From Aphelenchoides besseyi (taxonomy: Eukaryota > Nematoda > Chromadorea > Rhabditida > Aphelenchoididae), in assembly GCA_024699855.1 (NCBI GenBank), contig JAMPIQ010000002.1:496001-560000 (forward strand): a stretch of DNA of 64,000 nt. The letters are read 5' to 3'. Made by a program: the position numbers and the translations under genes. Positions 45,506 through 55,560 of the stretch are shown here, piece by piece (positions within the stretch are counted from its first letter, which is position 1; every line of letters starts with the position of its first letter). A model generated the notes under the pieces. That model made no database searches. It worked only from the letters and a program-made list of their open reading frames with translations, and was not told the origin of the DNA.

Positions 45506-46900
45506 TTAAGAGTCGTGTTTGGCAAGAGCGAATCCTACGGTCTTCTGATCGTAATTGTGAATTTGACAGTAGCTGCAATCTCATCTGTTCAACAGTTGAT
45601 TTAGTTTCACTTACCGCCGAATGAAAACATCGCCCAACAAAATGTCGAACGGATCTCCTGGTTGCCCTAAATAAATACTCGGTGCACACTCGTCTTCGAG
45701 TCTCAACACGAAGTCTTCGGTAGTGAGTGTTAAGTTTTTGCCTTCGACTAGCATATCCAATTTCAAGTCGGGAATTTTGGTATCACAGCTAAATTCCGGC
45801 AGTGCAAGAATCGGAGCTTTTTCGATGATCGCACTGAAGATCTTATAATTAGCGTAAATGGCTGTTGTACCAGTGTCCGTAATTGCAATTGCATTTCCCA
45901 CCGCTTTGCCATTAACACTAATAGTTTGAATCTAAAATACGTAAAAGAACTTCAATCAGTTGGTGTTTGTTTACGTTGAAGGTCCACCAAGGTCCTGGAA
46001 TTACTTGAGCTTTAGTTGTGCTGATAACTTCACCGCATCGTGAATTATCTGTTCCTCCAAACTCGATTTCACCGCCCAACTTCTCCGACGAGTTGTCATT
46101 GCTGCTGTCCAACCAAATGGTGAATATAGGATTTTCGAAAACATGGTCCCGGTTGAGTATGTCGATGAAAGCGGGGTTTTTGTTTTTGATATTATCACCG
46201 AAGCTAAGGCCTACAGAACTTTTGTTTAATCGTTCTATCTTCAACTACCGAAAAGGCCGTCGGTGCCCGACATCCAACCAATGAGCAGATCTGCGGCTCC
46301 GAACGTAACGTTTTTAACGTTAGCAACACTTGGATCTGCGGTCAACTAAAACTATCAACTAAAATGTGGAGTTTCTTTGAACTCACTCCAAGAGTATCAG
46401 TGACATAAAATCCTTTAGTTGCGCCCGAACCGTATTGAATTTTAAATCTTTTACCAGTTGAAGTGGCCGTGCTTGAGTTCTGATAATCGTAAAGATGTGG
46501 TTCTACACACTTGTTGCCTCTTATGTCCGTGCAGTTTATAGCGGCCAACCAAAATATTGGCGAGCCGGTGTCGAAGTCGACGATAAATGATCGCGGTGGA
46601 GTGCCGAGGTGAATGTAACCTAACAATTCGTTATTATAAGTCATTTAGTCTTTTTACCTTCATAATAGTAGTTAAATTGATCAATCAACGTCTCATTCAC
46701 GGAGTGTGAGTTTTTTGTCAAGAGACGATGAATAGCTACAAGTTTGAATGAGATTGTCTTCGACAATAGAACTTACCGTTCATATGTTTACCATTGTCTT
46801 TACGTTGTTGCAGTTTGATACGCAACGTCTTGTCATTCTTTGCGACAACGGCTGACAACACACACACCAAAAGAAGAAGATAGAGACTGTGGACGAACAT
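45506..46900 (-). CDS. Pepsin-like aspartic protease (A1 family)
   Basis: Minus-strand exons from the ATG at 46,900 encode a signal peptide (MFVHSLYLLLLVCVLSAVVA), a propeptide (LRIKLQQRKDNGKHM), then the first active site FIVDFDTGSPIFWLA, the flap region FKIQYGSGATKGFYVTDTLG, LIGWMSGTDGLFG, PWWTFNV, the second active site AIAITDTGTTAIYA and the usual end DILLGDVFIRRYC and VGFALAKH. The last intron (about 45,564-45,628) gives the RYC junction. Two disulfide-type Cys pairs (NCTDIRGNKC, CDTK...C) are present. Nematode gut and secreted A1 proteases digest haemoglobin, bacteria or host protein. The gene lies just right of the inverted retroelement and is intact. Confidence 0.9.
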
Positions 46901-47314
46901 CAGTTGCTGAAGTGAAACGATTGCCGTCGGTTTTTATTTTGTGTGAATAGTCGTTTAAGTTCAAAATTTGGCCTTAACTTCTTAATTGAATGTGAAATGG
47001 GATGGATTGTTTTGTGGTCCCAATTGTTTTGATTGATACAAAGTGAGTCATTACGTCTTTTAAGGCAAAAACAAAAGAAAATGTCGTGAGATAAAGATCG
47101 CTGTTTTGCGACAGGAACAAACAAATTGTAAGACGTCAATCGAGAGATGAAATGTCATCGGTAACATTTGGTTTCTCCAAAGACCAATCGCTGAACATTT
47201 TAGCTAACATCAACTTGAAGACTTGAAGATACGCATTGATACCGTTTTAGTAAGTCAATTTGCATTTTCATTTGTGATCCAAAAGCGTTTTATTTGAGTT
47301 TTTGTGAAATTGAA
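46901..47314. other. Divergent promoter interval
   Basis: Between the aspartic protease (minus) and the next gene (plus). No feature beyond AT-rich sequence. Confidence 0.3.
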
Positions 47315-47637
47315 ATGCTTCGTCTCGTTGTTTTTATTTTGATGTTCGTAATTAAGGTTCATGGTTTCAGCAATTGTATCGTCAAAGCGGACGAAAAGAA
47401 TGCCGTCAAATTGTAAGTCTCCGGTTACGTTTCAACATTTAAATCGTTTCAGTGACTTCGACAAGTGTTCGGGCACGGCTGAAATTGCGCTCAAATGGAA
47501 AAAAGACTTGGCGTTGTGGATGGGAAGTTTGCCAGACATCCTTGAATTGATAACGTGAGTCAACAATCGGAGTTCGATTGTTCGTTTCTTAAGTTCAAAC
47601 TCATTATCAACAACCAATGTATTTTGAGTTTCGACGC
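47315..47637 (+). CDS. Small secreted protein, paralogue of 47,920-48,657
   Basis: Three exons (introns about 47,413-47,452 and 47,555-47,593) give a signal peptide (MLRLVVFILMFVIKVHG), an early Cys (SNCIVKADEKN) and FDFDKCSGTAEIALKWKKDL. The pattern signal peptide, C-I-V/K-K, F.D/N-C...T.EI.LKW is shared with the neighbouring minus-strand gene, so the two form a local inverted pair. The exon after the second intron is short and ends quickly (SNSLSTTNVF), so the gene may be a shortened copy. Function unknown. Confidence 0.5.
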
Positions 47638-47919
47638 GAACAAGAAACTAATCAACCGGCTTAATGGACGGATGAAAAATGATTTCTAAGCTTTGCATTC
47701 AGCAATGAACAGCACAAACAGCGATAAAGAAGAAATTGGTATGTTGTTCTCATACACTTGGAAGGTCTTTTATTGTGGTCAAGCGGCTAACAACTGAATA
47801 TTATTCTGATTATTCTGCACAAAAAGGCGTTGTTTAAAAGCAGAGAATGGTAAGGATGAAGATAAGCAACAAACCGATAGAACAGTCATATGACGAAAAA
47901 GCTGAAAAGAGGAAACCAA

Positions 47920-48657
47920 TTACTTGAACGAAGTATTTAACATACAGGAATTTGGCCATGTGTATTCTTCCACTTCCCCATCTTCAAGGTTCTAAAAGCA
48001 TTCTTTAAGCTCGAACATGTGCAAACTTACTGTGCGTCCGACAACAAACGTGTCGTTGGGTTGAAGTTCTTGAACGCGGATCTTCGTCCAAACCCACTGA
48101 TCTTTGATTTCGTTGAAAAGAATCGTGCCGAAACAAAGTTCTTGTCCGTTTTCGGTAAAGAGTCTGCTGTCGTTTCTGAGCGACAACGAACATTCGAGCA
48201 GTTCGTTGCAATACGCAAAGTTTTCTACAAACAAGTTAGTGATAATGATAAGCTGATCGTACCGTTTTGATCGTTCCATGTAATCTGATTCCCTTCTTCT
48301 CCGTCGTAAACTTTGAATACCAACGTGCATCTGTCGTTGAGAGTAAAAGTGAGACTAAATCTCAAGGTCATTCTACGATATGGTCTCGAACAAACTTGCG
48401 ATCTCCCGGACCCAACTTTTCGGGCGACATCAACAACGAGGTTCCGGCCCTCCACTTCAACAAAATCTCCGTGCTGTTTTCGCAGTTATCGAACACACTG
48501 AAATGGAAGTCAATTCGACAACCAAATGGTTTTGAACTTACTAGAAACGACTAGACTTATCGCTTTCTTTAAAATCAACTTTTTTGATGCAGTCGGGGAT
48601 ACTGTTAGAACCGACGAGGTGAACGACAAAAATGAAAAGAAAAACGAAACGCAACAT
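47920..48657 (-). pseudogene. Secreted beta-rich protein with a frameshift
   Basis: From the ATG at 48,657: signal peptide MLRFVFLFIFVVHLVG, PDCIKKVDFKES, then after an intron FDNCENSTEILLKWRAG, the stretch shared with the 47,315 gene. The same exon later reads, in another frame, LRFSLTFTLNDRCTLVFKVY, followed across in-phase introns by ENFAYCNELLECSLSLRN, ELCFGTILFNEIKDQWVW and a tail ending NTSFK. The two halves differ by one base near 48,380-48,400, so there is an indel, an error, or a missed exon. Alternating hydrophobic strands and paired Cys suggest an extracellular beta-sandwich. Family not recognised. Confidence 0.45.
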
Positions 48658-49230
48658 TTCGATGAGGAAAATTTGCGAAATGAGAACTGGTAATCAAACG
48701 GCAGCTGTCAAACCGATCACATTGAATCACTCCGACTAACAGTCATTCGCTCCCGAACCAAAACCCTTGTGTGAGTCAATGCTTGTTCGTAATTTTGTTC
48801 TTGATGAGATCGACAAAGTTTTCCATAAGTGTCTATTGCTCTTGCCAATTGTCTCGTTAATCATCACCGTACACAATCAAAAGGTCAAGACTACTGCAGT
48901 CTTGTCTGATTGAACAGTTACATTTTGGCCTCTCATCGAAACTTGGATACAATTTGCACTTGTTTATAGAAAGCTGTTGACTAAGCTTGTCGTTTAACTC
49001 TTGTTCTTTGAGAAACCAATCCAACCCTCAGCTTTTAACATTCACACAAGTAAAATAATCGATGTGCCATGGTAACCAATGATCAGAAAAGAATATGGCG
49101 CAAGTTGACGAACAGAAGCCCATTCGGAAAACTGGTTGTCTTTTTGAATCGTTTTGTCGTGATACAAAATGTTGAGAATCGGACTCACATCAACATTCGG
49201 GGCCACCGCCGGCAAATTTAGACTCGAACA
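48658..49230. other. Intergenic
   Basis: Nothing I can support. Confidence 0.3.
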
Positions 49231-49239
49231 AAGTTCGAT

Positions 49240-49560
49240 AGCATACAACTTTGATGGGGAATTGGAGAAAGAAATTATCCCGTCAATTCCATCAAACTCG
49301 ACATGAACACCGCGTCACTTATCGCAAAATTTGCGATCTTTTGTTTGTGAAGAACACAAAATCTAGTGGCGACATTTGACGTGCAATTCCTACGCATTCG
49401 CTTATTATTTCTGAGTCAAAGTCTTGAGCACAAATTTCGTAGACTTATGAACGGTTAAATGTCATGAATTGGGTGTCTCCGTCAGTAAGAAAGACTGTAA
49501 TGATTCTTTTACGTCAACCTGTGTTTGGTTGTGAAGAACAAAGATTGTTGAAGTGAAATG
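49240..49560 (-). pseudogene. VWA-domain remnant
   Basis: Minus strand reads RKRIITVFLTDGDTQFMTF, then after a stop VYEICAQDFDSEIISECVG and PLDFVFFTNKRSQILR. RK.I.VFLTDG is the conserved strand and MIDAS-side loop of von Willebrand factor A domains, found in nematode secreted lectins and adhesion proteins. In-frame stops and absence of the first DxSxS motif mark it as a remnant. Confidence 0.4.
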
Positions 49561-50911
49561 TTCGCGAAGTGGTAAAAGTTTAAAGTCGCTGTTTTGACCT
49601 CGTCAACAAGTTCGAGTTCAATCTATCGCTTTTGTATGTGCATTTGGTTGTTGCGTTGAGCAGCATATCGGCAGTTCTGGGTGTAATTATCTCTATCAAA
49701 CAATAATTTGGGAAGCAGGCAATTTACAACTCCCAATTCGCTGTCGAGTTTGGTTATTGATTTTGAATTAATTCACTATACAATTACACCTAATTGTGAC
49801 TTCGAAATGACCAACGGGAGCATTATGTGATATCTTACCGGCGATTAAACGTCATCGTATGTTACGTATTAGCAATTTGTTTGTTAGAAAACTGAAATGA
49901 CAAACTTTACGTTAGCTAAGAAGGCCAAGATGCTCGACGATTTCACAGCGGTTCGTTATTTGAAGGTACTGTAGCTGATCATCCAATTAAGAATATTTAA
50001 GCCACGTTTATGAATATTCGTTCCGCAAATTATTCAAAACACAACGGAAGACTATTTTTCGAAGAACTGAATAGGTGACGAATTTATTGGTACATCTTAT
50101 ACGTGCATACCATTCATAAGTTCGACCATAACCCTCTTGTTAATTAGCCATTGCAGACGGATGTTGACAGGTGGATTAAAACGACTATGTTTTTGCTTTA
50201 AGCTTCAGTCTAATCGAGTACAAATCGTCATTTCACATGTTCGATGATGTTACAGTGATCAGATTTAAATATATTCTTGTAAGGAACATCCAAATTGACA
50301 TGCGGGTGTTTCTGGTTGACAAACAAGATCTGAACTCCAATAGTAGAAATTTTATTCAATTAGTCATAGCAACAATATCCAACACCGGTCTCTATGTTAA
50401 ACGTCTGTTCTTTGAAATTCTTGTTCCAGTTAATCGAATATCTGTGGTCGTATAGAAAGGAAATTGGTTTCTTTGAATAATTTCAGATAAGTGCGTTAAA
50501 GGCCTTGTTGCAATTTAAACAAGCGATTTCAATCTTTAATTTGTTGCGGCCAATAACTGTACATGCAAAACTTCAAAATCTACGACCAAAATTCGCATAC
50601 AGACATTTCTGCTGCAAATCTTGGGTCAAATATCACATCAGCACTTATCTTGCTTTAAGTTAATCTTAACATATGTGCGTCCGCAAAGAATAAACTTAAT
50701 TGCGACAATTCGAAAAGTCCTCTAATTCTTGATTCCTTATTGTCGGATTGAGTTAACTAATGTCAACGTAATCTACAAAGTAGGCTTGGCGAATTCAAGA
50801 AAGCTGTTTGGTCATTACTCAATTATCACCGGTTGGCAGAAAGGTTGTGCTTATTGTCATATGTTTCCTGTTCAAATGTCGAACATTCATTAACTGTTCT
50901 TTTGACACGGA
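49561..50911. other. Intergenic
   Basis: AT-rich, TTCCG is rare here, and no gene is convincing; a 72-codon ORF at 50,237-50,455 is unsupported. Confidence 0.3.
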
Positions 50912-52151
50912 ATGTGTCAGCTCTCAACGTTACAATCGATGAACTTAAACGGTGTGGCCTTCATACCAAACAGTCGATATGCGTGGATCTACTCGACTAT
51001 TGACATTGCGGAGATATCCCTCGGTCTGATCTCTGCTCTTATTGTCGGTTTCTCAATGTATGTTTTTGCTTGCTGTCCGATATTCAGTCGCAATACAATG
51101 CTACTTGCCTACAGTATTGGAGTCAATTTCTACGGAATGTTGTTGTCTCGGCTCATCGTGATCTTTCTGTACATGGCAAAAGGGAAGTCGGCATGTAAGT
51201 TTCTTGATCATTTTTCCATTAATCTTCAGCTTTTCAGCTTCGCTTATTGAATTCTTCAGTTGTACATTTGACATTCAGTTCTTTGAATACAGTCGAATCG
51301 GTTTTATTACAAGCTACTTTGCGGCATTGACGTGTTTGACAATTGAGAGGTTTATTGCGACAGTTCAGTTGGCAACCTACGAAAAGCAAAACAACTTTTA
51401 TTTTGTTTTGTTTTCGAATGGCTTCCAAATATTTGCCTTTTGCTCTTGGTTCCTTTGCCGTTTGTACGGTAGGAAACAATCCAATTGCCTAATTGTGTGT
51501 TCAGATTTGCTTCCATTTGAGTGTGTGGTTCTTGGTACTACGTTTTTGAATTGGACCATTTTTGCTGTAAGTCGTCTTTCTACCAGTAGTTATTGTGTTT
51601 AGTCGTTTATGTACGTTGAAAAAATCAATTACCGTTGGTACAAAAACGCCCAAAACATTAACGTCGGACTCTACACGTTAAGTGAACGCTTTCAACTCTC
51701 CGAAAATGTTCGTACGAGCAGAGTGCTTAAAGAAACCATGGTCCTGTGTTGTACTTTGAACAGCGTCTGTCAAGTTGTAAGTTTTGTATCTCTAAAGATA
51801 TTAAGTCTGTGTAGGCTGTTTTCGTAGTGTACTTTTCAACCAACCCGCTGGTTCGTCAAGTGTTGGTCGTCGTCTTCAATTTCACGATTTTGTTCTATGC
51901 AATCACATTCGTTGCCAATCCAATGTGCACTGTGGCTCCGTACAAAAGGAAGATCAATCAGTAAGTTAAACACGTAGAATCTCAATAAGCTATTTAGATT
52001 ATTTCATAATTTTTGTTTTCCGAATACCGTTGCATCAATACAACAAACCAAAACTCCGGTTCTTATTGACTTGACTGGAAATCCCATGTCTTTCAACGTC
52101 AGTGACGAGACAAACGTCTACTTCGAGGCCCTGAAAAAGCAATGGGGATAA
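50912..52151 (+). CDS. Serpentine receptor class E (sre)
   Basis: Exons joined at about 51,195-51,237, 51,567-51,602, 51,776-51,816 and 51,961-52,000 give seven helices: IAEISLGLISALIVGFSMYV, LLAYSIGVNFYGMLLSRLIV, FITSYFAALTCLTIERFIAT, FYFVLFSNGFQIFAFCSWF, FECVVLGTTFLNWTIF, MVLCCTLNSVCQAVFVVYFS and VLVVVFNFTILFYAITFVA, with a tail to the stop at 52,151. TIERFIATVQLATYE after helix three and YTLSERFQLSEN before helix six are the standard marks of Sre (PF03125). A chemosensory GPCR, intact as far as I can see. Confidence 0.85.
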
Positions 52152-52916
52152 TTGGTTGTATCGAATTCTCGTTTAATTATGTTAGCATACCTATTGATTG
52201 GTATGTGAATAAAAGAAACAATGCTCATTTAAGATAACTAGAACGATAATTAACGGGAAGAATTGGGGACAATGAAAACGAAAACTACTACAGAGAAGGC
52301 GACACATTAACAATAACAGGAGCAATCGTATGAGATAACCAGAGATTAAGAAAATGAAAGAAATTGGAACTAACAAGAAGAATGTGAACTTTTGATTATC
52401 AAAGTAGCATCAATAGACAGACCTTTAAGTTTCATGATTCGCTAAATGTTGCTTTGCATTTTTCCCATATGATTGTGTTCGCCGAGATGCTGGTCTCTAT
52501 AGTGCTAGTTATACAGGGTGGGCCAAAATGAATGACCTTGTCAAAATCTCGAATATCTCGTTTATCTTTGATTTTTTTCCGAACAAACCATATATTTTCT
52601 GAATTCTTACAATCCCCAAATTCTTCTCAACATCTTTCTTTCAATTCTATTCAAATGATCTTCAGTGAACTCATTGGCATTCTGATCAGAAGTTCAATCT
52701 TTTATTTCAAATTGCAGACCATTAACTCGCGTATTTTAAATTTCAACAGCAAAATCAAATGGCAATCACATCCTCGGCAAAAAGCGCATTTCACGAAAAG
52801 ACGTCGACCGGCGATTCGTTCGTCGGACGCAAAAAAGACAGAAAAAGTGATCGACGTCCGCGCTTCCAACTCAAACGGCGCCAAGACGTCGAGCAGACGA
52901 AAACCGTCAGTTTAAA
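52152..52916. other. Intergenic with a transposon-like terminus
   Basis: TATACAGGGTGGGCCAAAA at 52,510-52,528 resembles a DNA-transposon terminal repeat (the same kind of word as CAGGGTGTCCCAAAA of mariner-like elements). I find no partner. Confidence 0.3.
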
Positions 52917-53850
52917 TGGCCGCTTTGACGACTGCAACCGACAAGTCGTTCGGATCGTTGAGCGAAGTCTACGAGGTTCGTGTTGTTCGGACATGCAAGA
53001 TTGAACGTCAGTTCAAAAAGACATCCAAATGCGATTTTTTTCCGAGTGTTTCGACGGAGATTCGATAGCTCCTCGTAACATCTTTTTTCAGTTAGTCTAT
53101 TTTTTCCGGCGTTTGAAAAAACATTTGTTGCAGGTGGACGTTGTGGACCGTTTCAAATGTACGCCAAAGCCGATGAAAATACGAAGATTGTGTTTTACGA
53201 TATTCAATCAATGTAGGTTAAAAGTTGAAGCACATAGCCACCTTTCGTAGGTATCCTTATCAACAGTTCACTGCCGAGTTTCCGCTTCATCACCCCAAAG
53301 TTGTTGTGAAAGAAGAGGATTTGCGGTCACGGCCGTGGACAAACCCGACGACATTCCGTACAAGGGGTTTATTAAGTGTGTTGTTCTACCGCCGCAAAGA
53401 CTTAGGCTTCCTGTTTTTCCAATGCGTGTTGGCGACTTTCTCGTATTTGCACTCTGCCGTTCATGTGCATACAAGCGGGCGAAGAACCCAACACGGAAAA
53501 AGCGCGCAACTGTCGACACACCGAACATCAGCGATCCTTCGTATCCGAAGGCACAACTTTTGAATTGATCGAGGCGCTCGCCAACTCCTATCAGGTCATT
53601 CGTTTCTTTTGCGTGTGCCATTACAACGAATGGTCAACGGAACTTTTCAAACCGTATGTTCGCCAGTTTTTGAAAGCCAAGATGGAGAGCAAAAGGTGCA
53701 AGTACGATAATCCCGAGCAGTAATCCAACTTTAAGCGCGAGATTTTCGAGCATTTGCAAATTAAAATCAACGCCGCCGCTGTGAAAGATAATTCCGGACG
53801 TCGCACCGTTTCGAAACTTTGTCTCAACTCACATTGGGTAAGAGAAGAAA
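52917..53850 (+). pseudogene. Polinton PolB fragment of a second lineage
   Basis: Exons joined at about 53,045-53,091 and 53,219-53,256 read SEVYEVRVVRTCKIERQFKK, FVAGGRCGPFQMYAKADE, the polymerase A motif FYDIQSMYPYQQF, then PDDIPYKGFIKCVVLPP, LVFALCRSC, and after a frame change FELIEALANSYQV, PYVRQFLKAKMESK, and GRRTVSKLCLNSHW, where it breaks off inside motif B (K..LNS.WG). This parallels the right-hand PolB segment by segment (VVRECHFRREL, LRGGRTEAFKVYH, DVVSLYPYVM) but with different residues, so it is a separate, older polymerase. A frameshift near 53,460 and a stop at 53,720 also break it. Confidence 0.7.
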
Positions 53851-53881
53851 GGCAACCCCGCGCTATTGCGAAATGAGCAGG

Positions 53882-53972
53882 GCTCCGCCCTCTGCGAAAT
53901 ATTTCGAAATCGTCTGCGCGCCCGCCCTCTGCGTTTCTTTCGAAATCTTTTGCGCTCCCGCCCTCGGCGTCA
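53882..53972. repeat. 36-bp GC-rich tandem repeat, about 2.5 units
   Basis: Units at 53,882, 53,918 and 53,954 share CCGCCCTCTGCG and TTTCGAAATC. It lies between the old PolB fragment and the main Polinton genes and could be near that element's left end. Confidence 0.5.
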
Positions 53973-54226
53973 ACCGGCGATCAGGTACCGTATGCCGCGA
54001 GCCCTTCACTCGGGTCACACGCAACTGAGCCGTTCTGAATTGAAAACTAAAAAGAGGAAGCGTTTTATGTTCCGCCCCGAGCACAATCCAATGGCCGCGT
54101 GCCCGCCAATGATTCAGGTTTGCCTTCAATCACGTGACTTGCTTGATATGGTAACCAAAGAAAACAATCAAAAATTTATTGATTCAAAAGCTTTACAATG
54201 GGCCTGTTCGGCAGGGCGTTACGTGG

Positions 54227-54663
54227 TTATTTGGTAGACTGGAAAAATTTGAGTAATGCATTGTAATCACTTACAACAAAAGTAAGTTCAACCTCGCCGC
54301 AAATGAACGACGAGGATGCGTTGTAGAAGAAGACGGTGGCGTCGTCCCGCGAACGACTAATGTTGAAGAATGTGTAGACCTAAGGCACAAATAGCGAACG
54401 ATTGAAAACGCCCAAGCCACCTTGTTCGCCTCGAACGAATCCAATGCGTAATCGGCGAACGTGTCGAAGAATAGCATAGCATTTCCATTTGCTGATCGCT
54501 GCTAGTAATTCCGGTCAAGCGGACGGTCGCCTTCTTTGCCTTCCCATCGTATTTCAACGATCGACTCCAGACTTTGATCGTCAAACGCCTGAAACAAATC
54601 GCGGGGTGTCGCCGCCGCCGGTTGTCAAACTCACGGAACTTTTTCATATTTTGAATCGGACAT
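54227..54663 (-). pseudogene. Unknown Polinton gene, frameshifted
   Basis: From the ATG at 54,663 a short exon (MSDSKYEKVP) splices over a 47-bp intron to RLTIKVWSRSLKYDGKAKKA and TVRLTGITSSDQQMEM. Next the frame jumps at a 5-bp direct duplication (TGCTATGCTA) to FFDTFADYALDSFEANKVAW and, after another shift, FFYNASSSFICGEVELTFVV, ending at 54,227. Alternating strands suggest a beta-rich protein. It is divergent from the J-domain gene with only 15 bp between the two start codons, which supports both. No family recognised. Confidence 0.4.
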
Positions 54664-54678
54664 TGCAGATTTTGACCA

Positions 54679-55335
54679 ATGACAACTGAAAACGGTAAGC
54701 AAGTACGATAAGAGCAAGGCTCGATTTTTAGTATTCGAATTGCTGTACGAGTGTTTGGAGTATCGCGAAACCCGCTACAATGTGGCGGCAATTTCGAAAG
54801 CACGGGCCAAACTCGCTCTTAAACTTCATTCGGATAAAAGCGGGGAAGGTGGTGAGAATGTGGAAAAGTCGGCACGAACAATGGAGAACGAGGAACTCAT
54901 CAAGCGAATCAATGCGACCGTGCAGATGATAAAAGACATGAACGCGCAAAAGTTTGAACGGTGGGAAAACAAAAGTTCAACGTACAATGTGTGTTTAGAG
55001 ATTATGCCAAATGGATTGCCAAAAATCATCGCCCTTCAACCCGAAAAGCAACCAAACCGGCGTCGTCTCGATGCAACAGGCGAGTGGAGAGGAAGAGAGA
55101 GAAATTTGTTTATAGATTCCAATGTCAATTGCAAGACTACGAGTTTGCTTGCGCTGTGCTGAACAATCACGGTCGCGGAATGAATCCGTTGGGGCTGGCG
55201 TTTGCCAAACTCGTGCACGCCAAAGCGAAAGAAGCCAATCGCTACATGGGCACAATTCCGGTGAAACGCGTCAAAATATTGTTGCAAAGCATTCGGTTTC
55301 GGCAATGCATAACGAAGGCAATAAAGTATTTTTAA
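54679..55335 (+). CDS. J-domain-like protein within the Polinton
   Basis: Three exons (54,679-54,694; 54,732-54,960; 54,999-55,335; introns of 37 and 38 bp, both in phase) give 193 residues. Residues 5-80 follow a DnaJ J domain: helix I VFELLYECLEY, helix II ISKARAKLALKLHSDKS with HSD in place of HPD, helix III ELIKRINATVQMIKD and helix IV QKFERDYAKW. A basic linker (RKATKPASSRCNRRVERKR) and a helical end (GLAFAKLVHAKAKEANRYM) follow. J domains activate Hsp70, and DNA viruses use them in capsid assembly or replication. The HSD change could weaken Hsp70 activation. Similarity is my reading of pattern, not a search. Confidence 0.55.
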
Positions 55336-55518
55336 ATGTTTGAGGGGGCAATGATTGCGTGCGGAATGCGCAACCGTCGATATAACCAATACGTGAAACC
55401 GAACGTCCAAACAAACATGTAGAGAATGAAAAGAATGATTATTAGGCCTGAAAAGTCCTCCTCGGTTTCCTCTTCGTCCCACGTAAGAACGGGCGGTTGT
55501 TCGAGGGCGGAATGCATG
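55332..55518 (-). CDS. Small single-span membrane protein of the Polinton
   Basis: The frame opens upstream at 55,568, but a TATATAAG at 55,549-55,556 lies inside that extension, so I prefer the ATG at 55,518. The 61-residue product has an acidic start (WDEEETEEDFSG), one long hydrophobic helix (LIIILFILYMFVWTFGFTYW) and a basic Arg-rich end (LYRRLRIPHA). Its 3' end overlaps the J-domain gene's stop by four bases. Size and place next to the capsid gene suggest a virion or membrane-linked protein; unrecognised. Confidence 0.55.
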
Positions 55519-55548
55519 GCGAATGAATGGTCATTGTTGTTGTCGCAC

Positions 55549-55556
55549 TTATATAC
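55549..55556 (-). promoter_or_regulatory. TATA box of the Polinton membrane-protein gene
   Basis: TATATAAG on the minus strand, 31-38 bp before the preferred start codon at 55,518. Confidence 0.5.
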
Positions 55557-55560
55557 CCGC

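Noticed and set aside
52510..52530. Left terminus of the Polinton at the CAGGGTGGGCC word
   Set aside because: This resembles mariner-type termini and lies outside an older PolB fragment; no 6-bp duplication or inverted partner could be checked.
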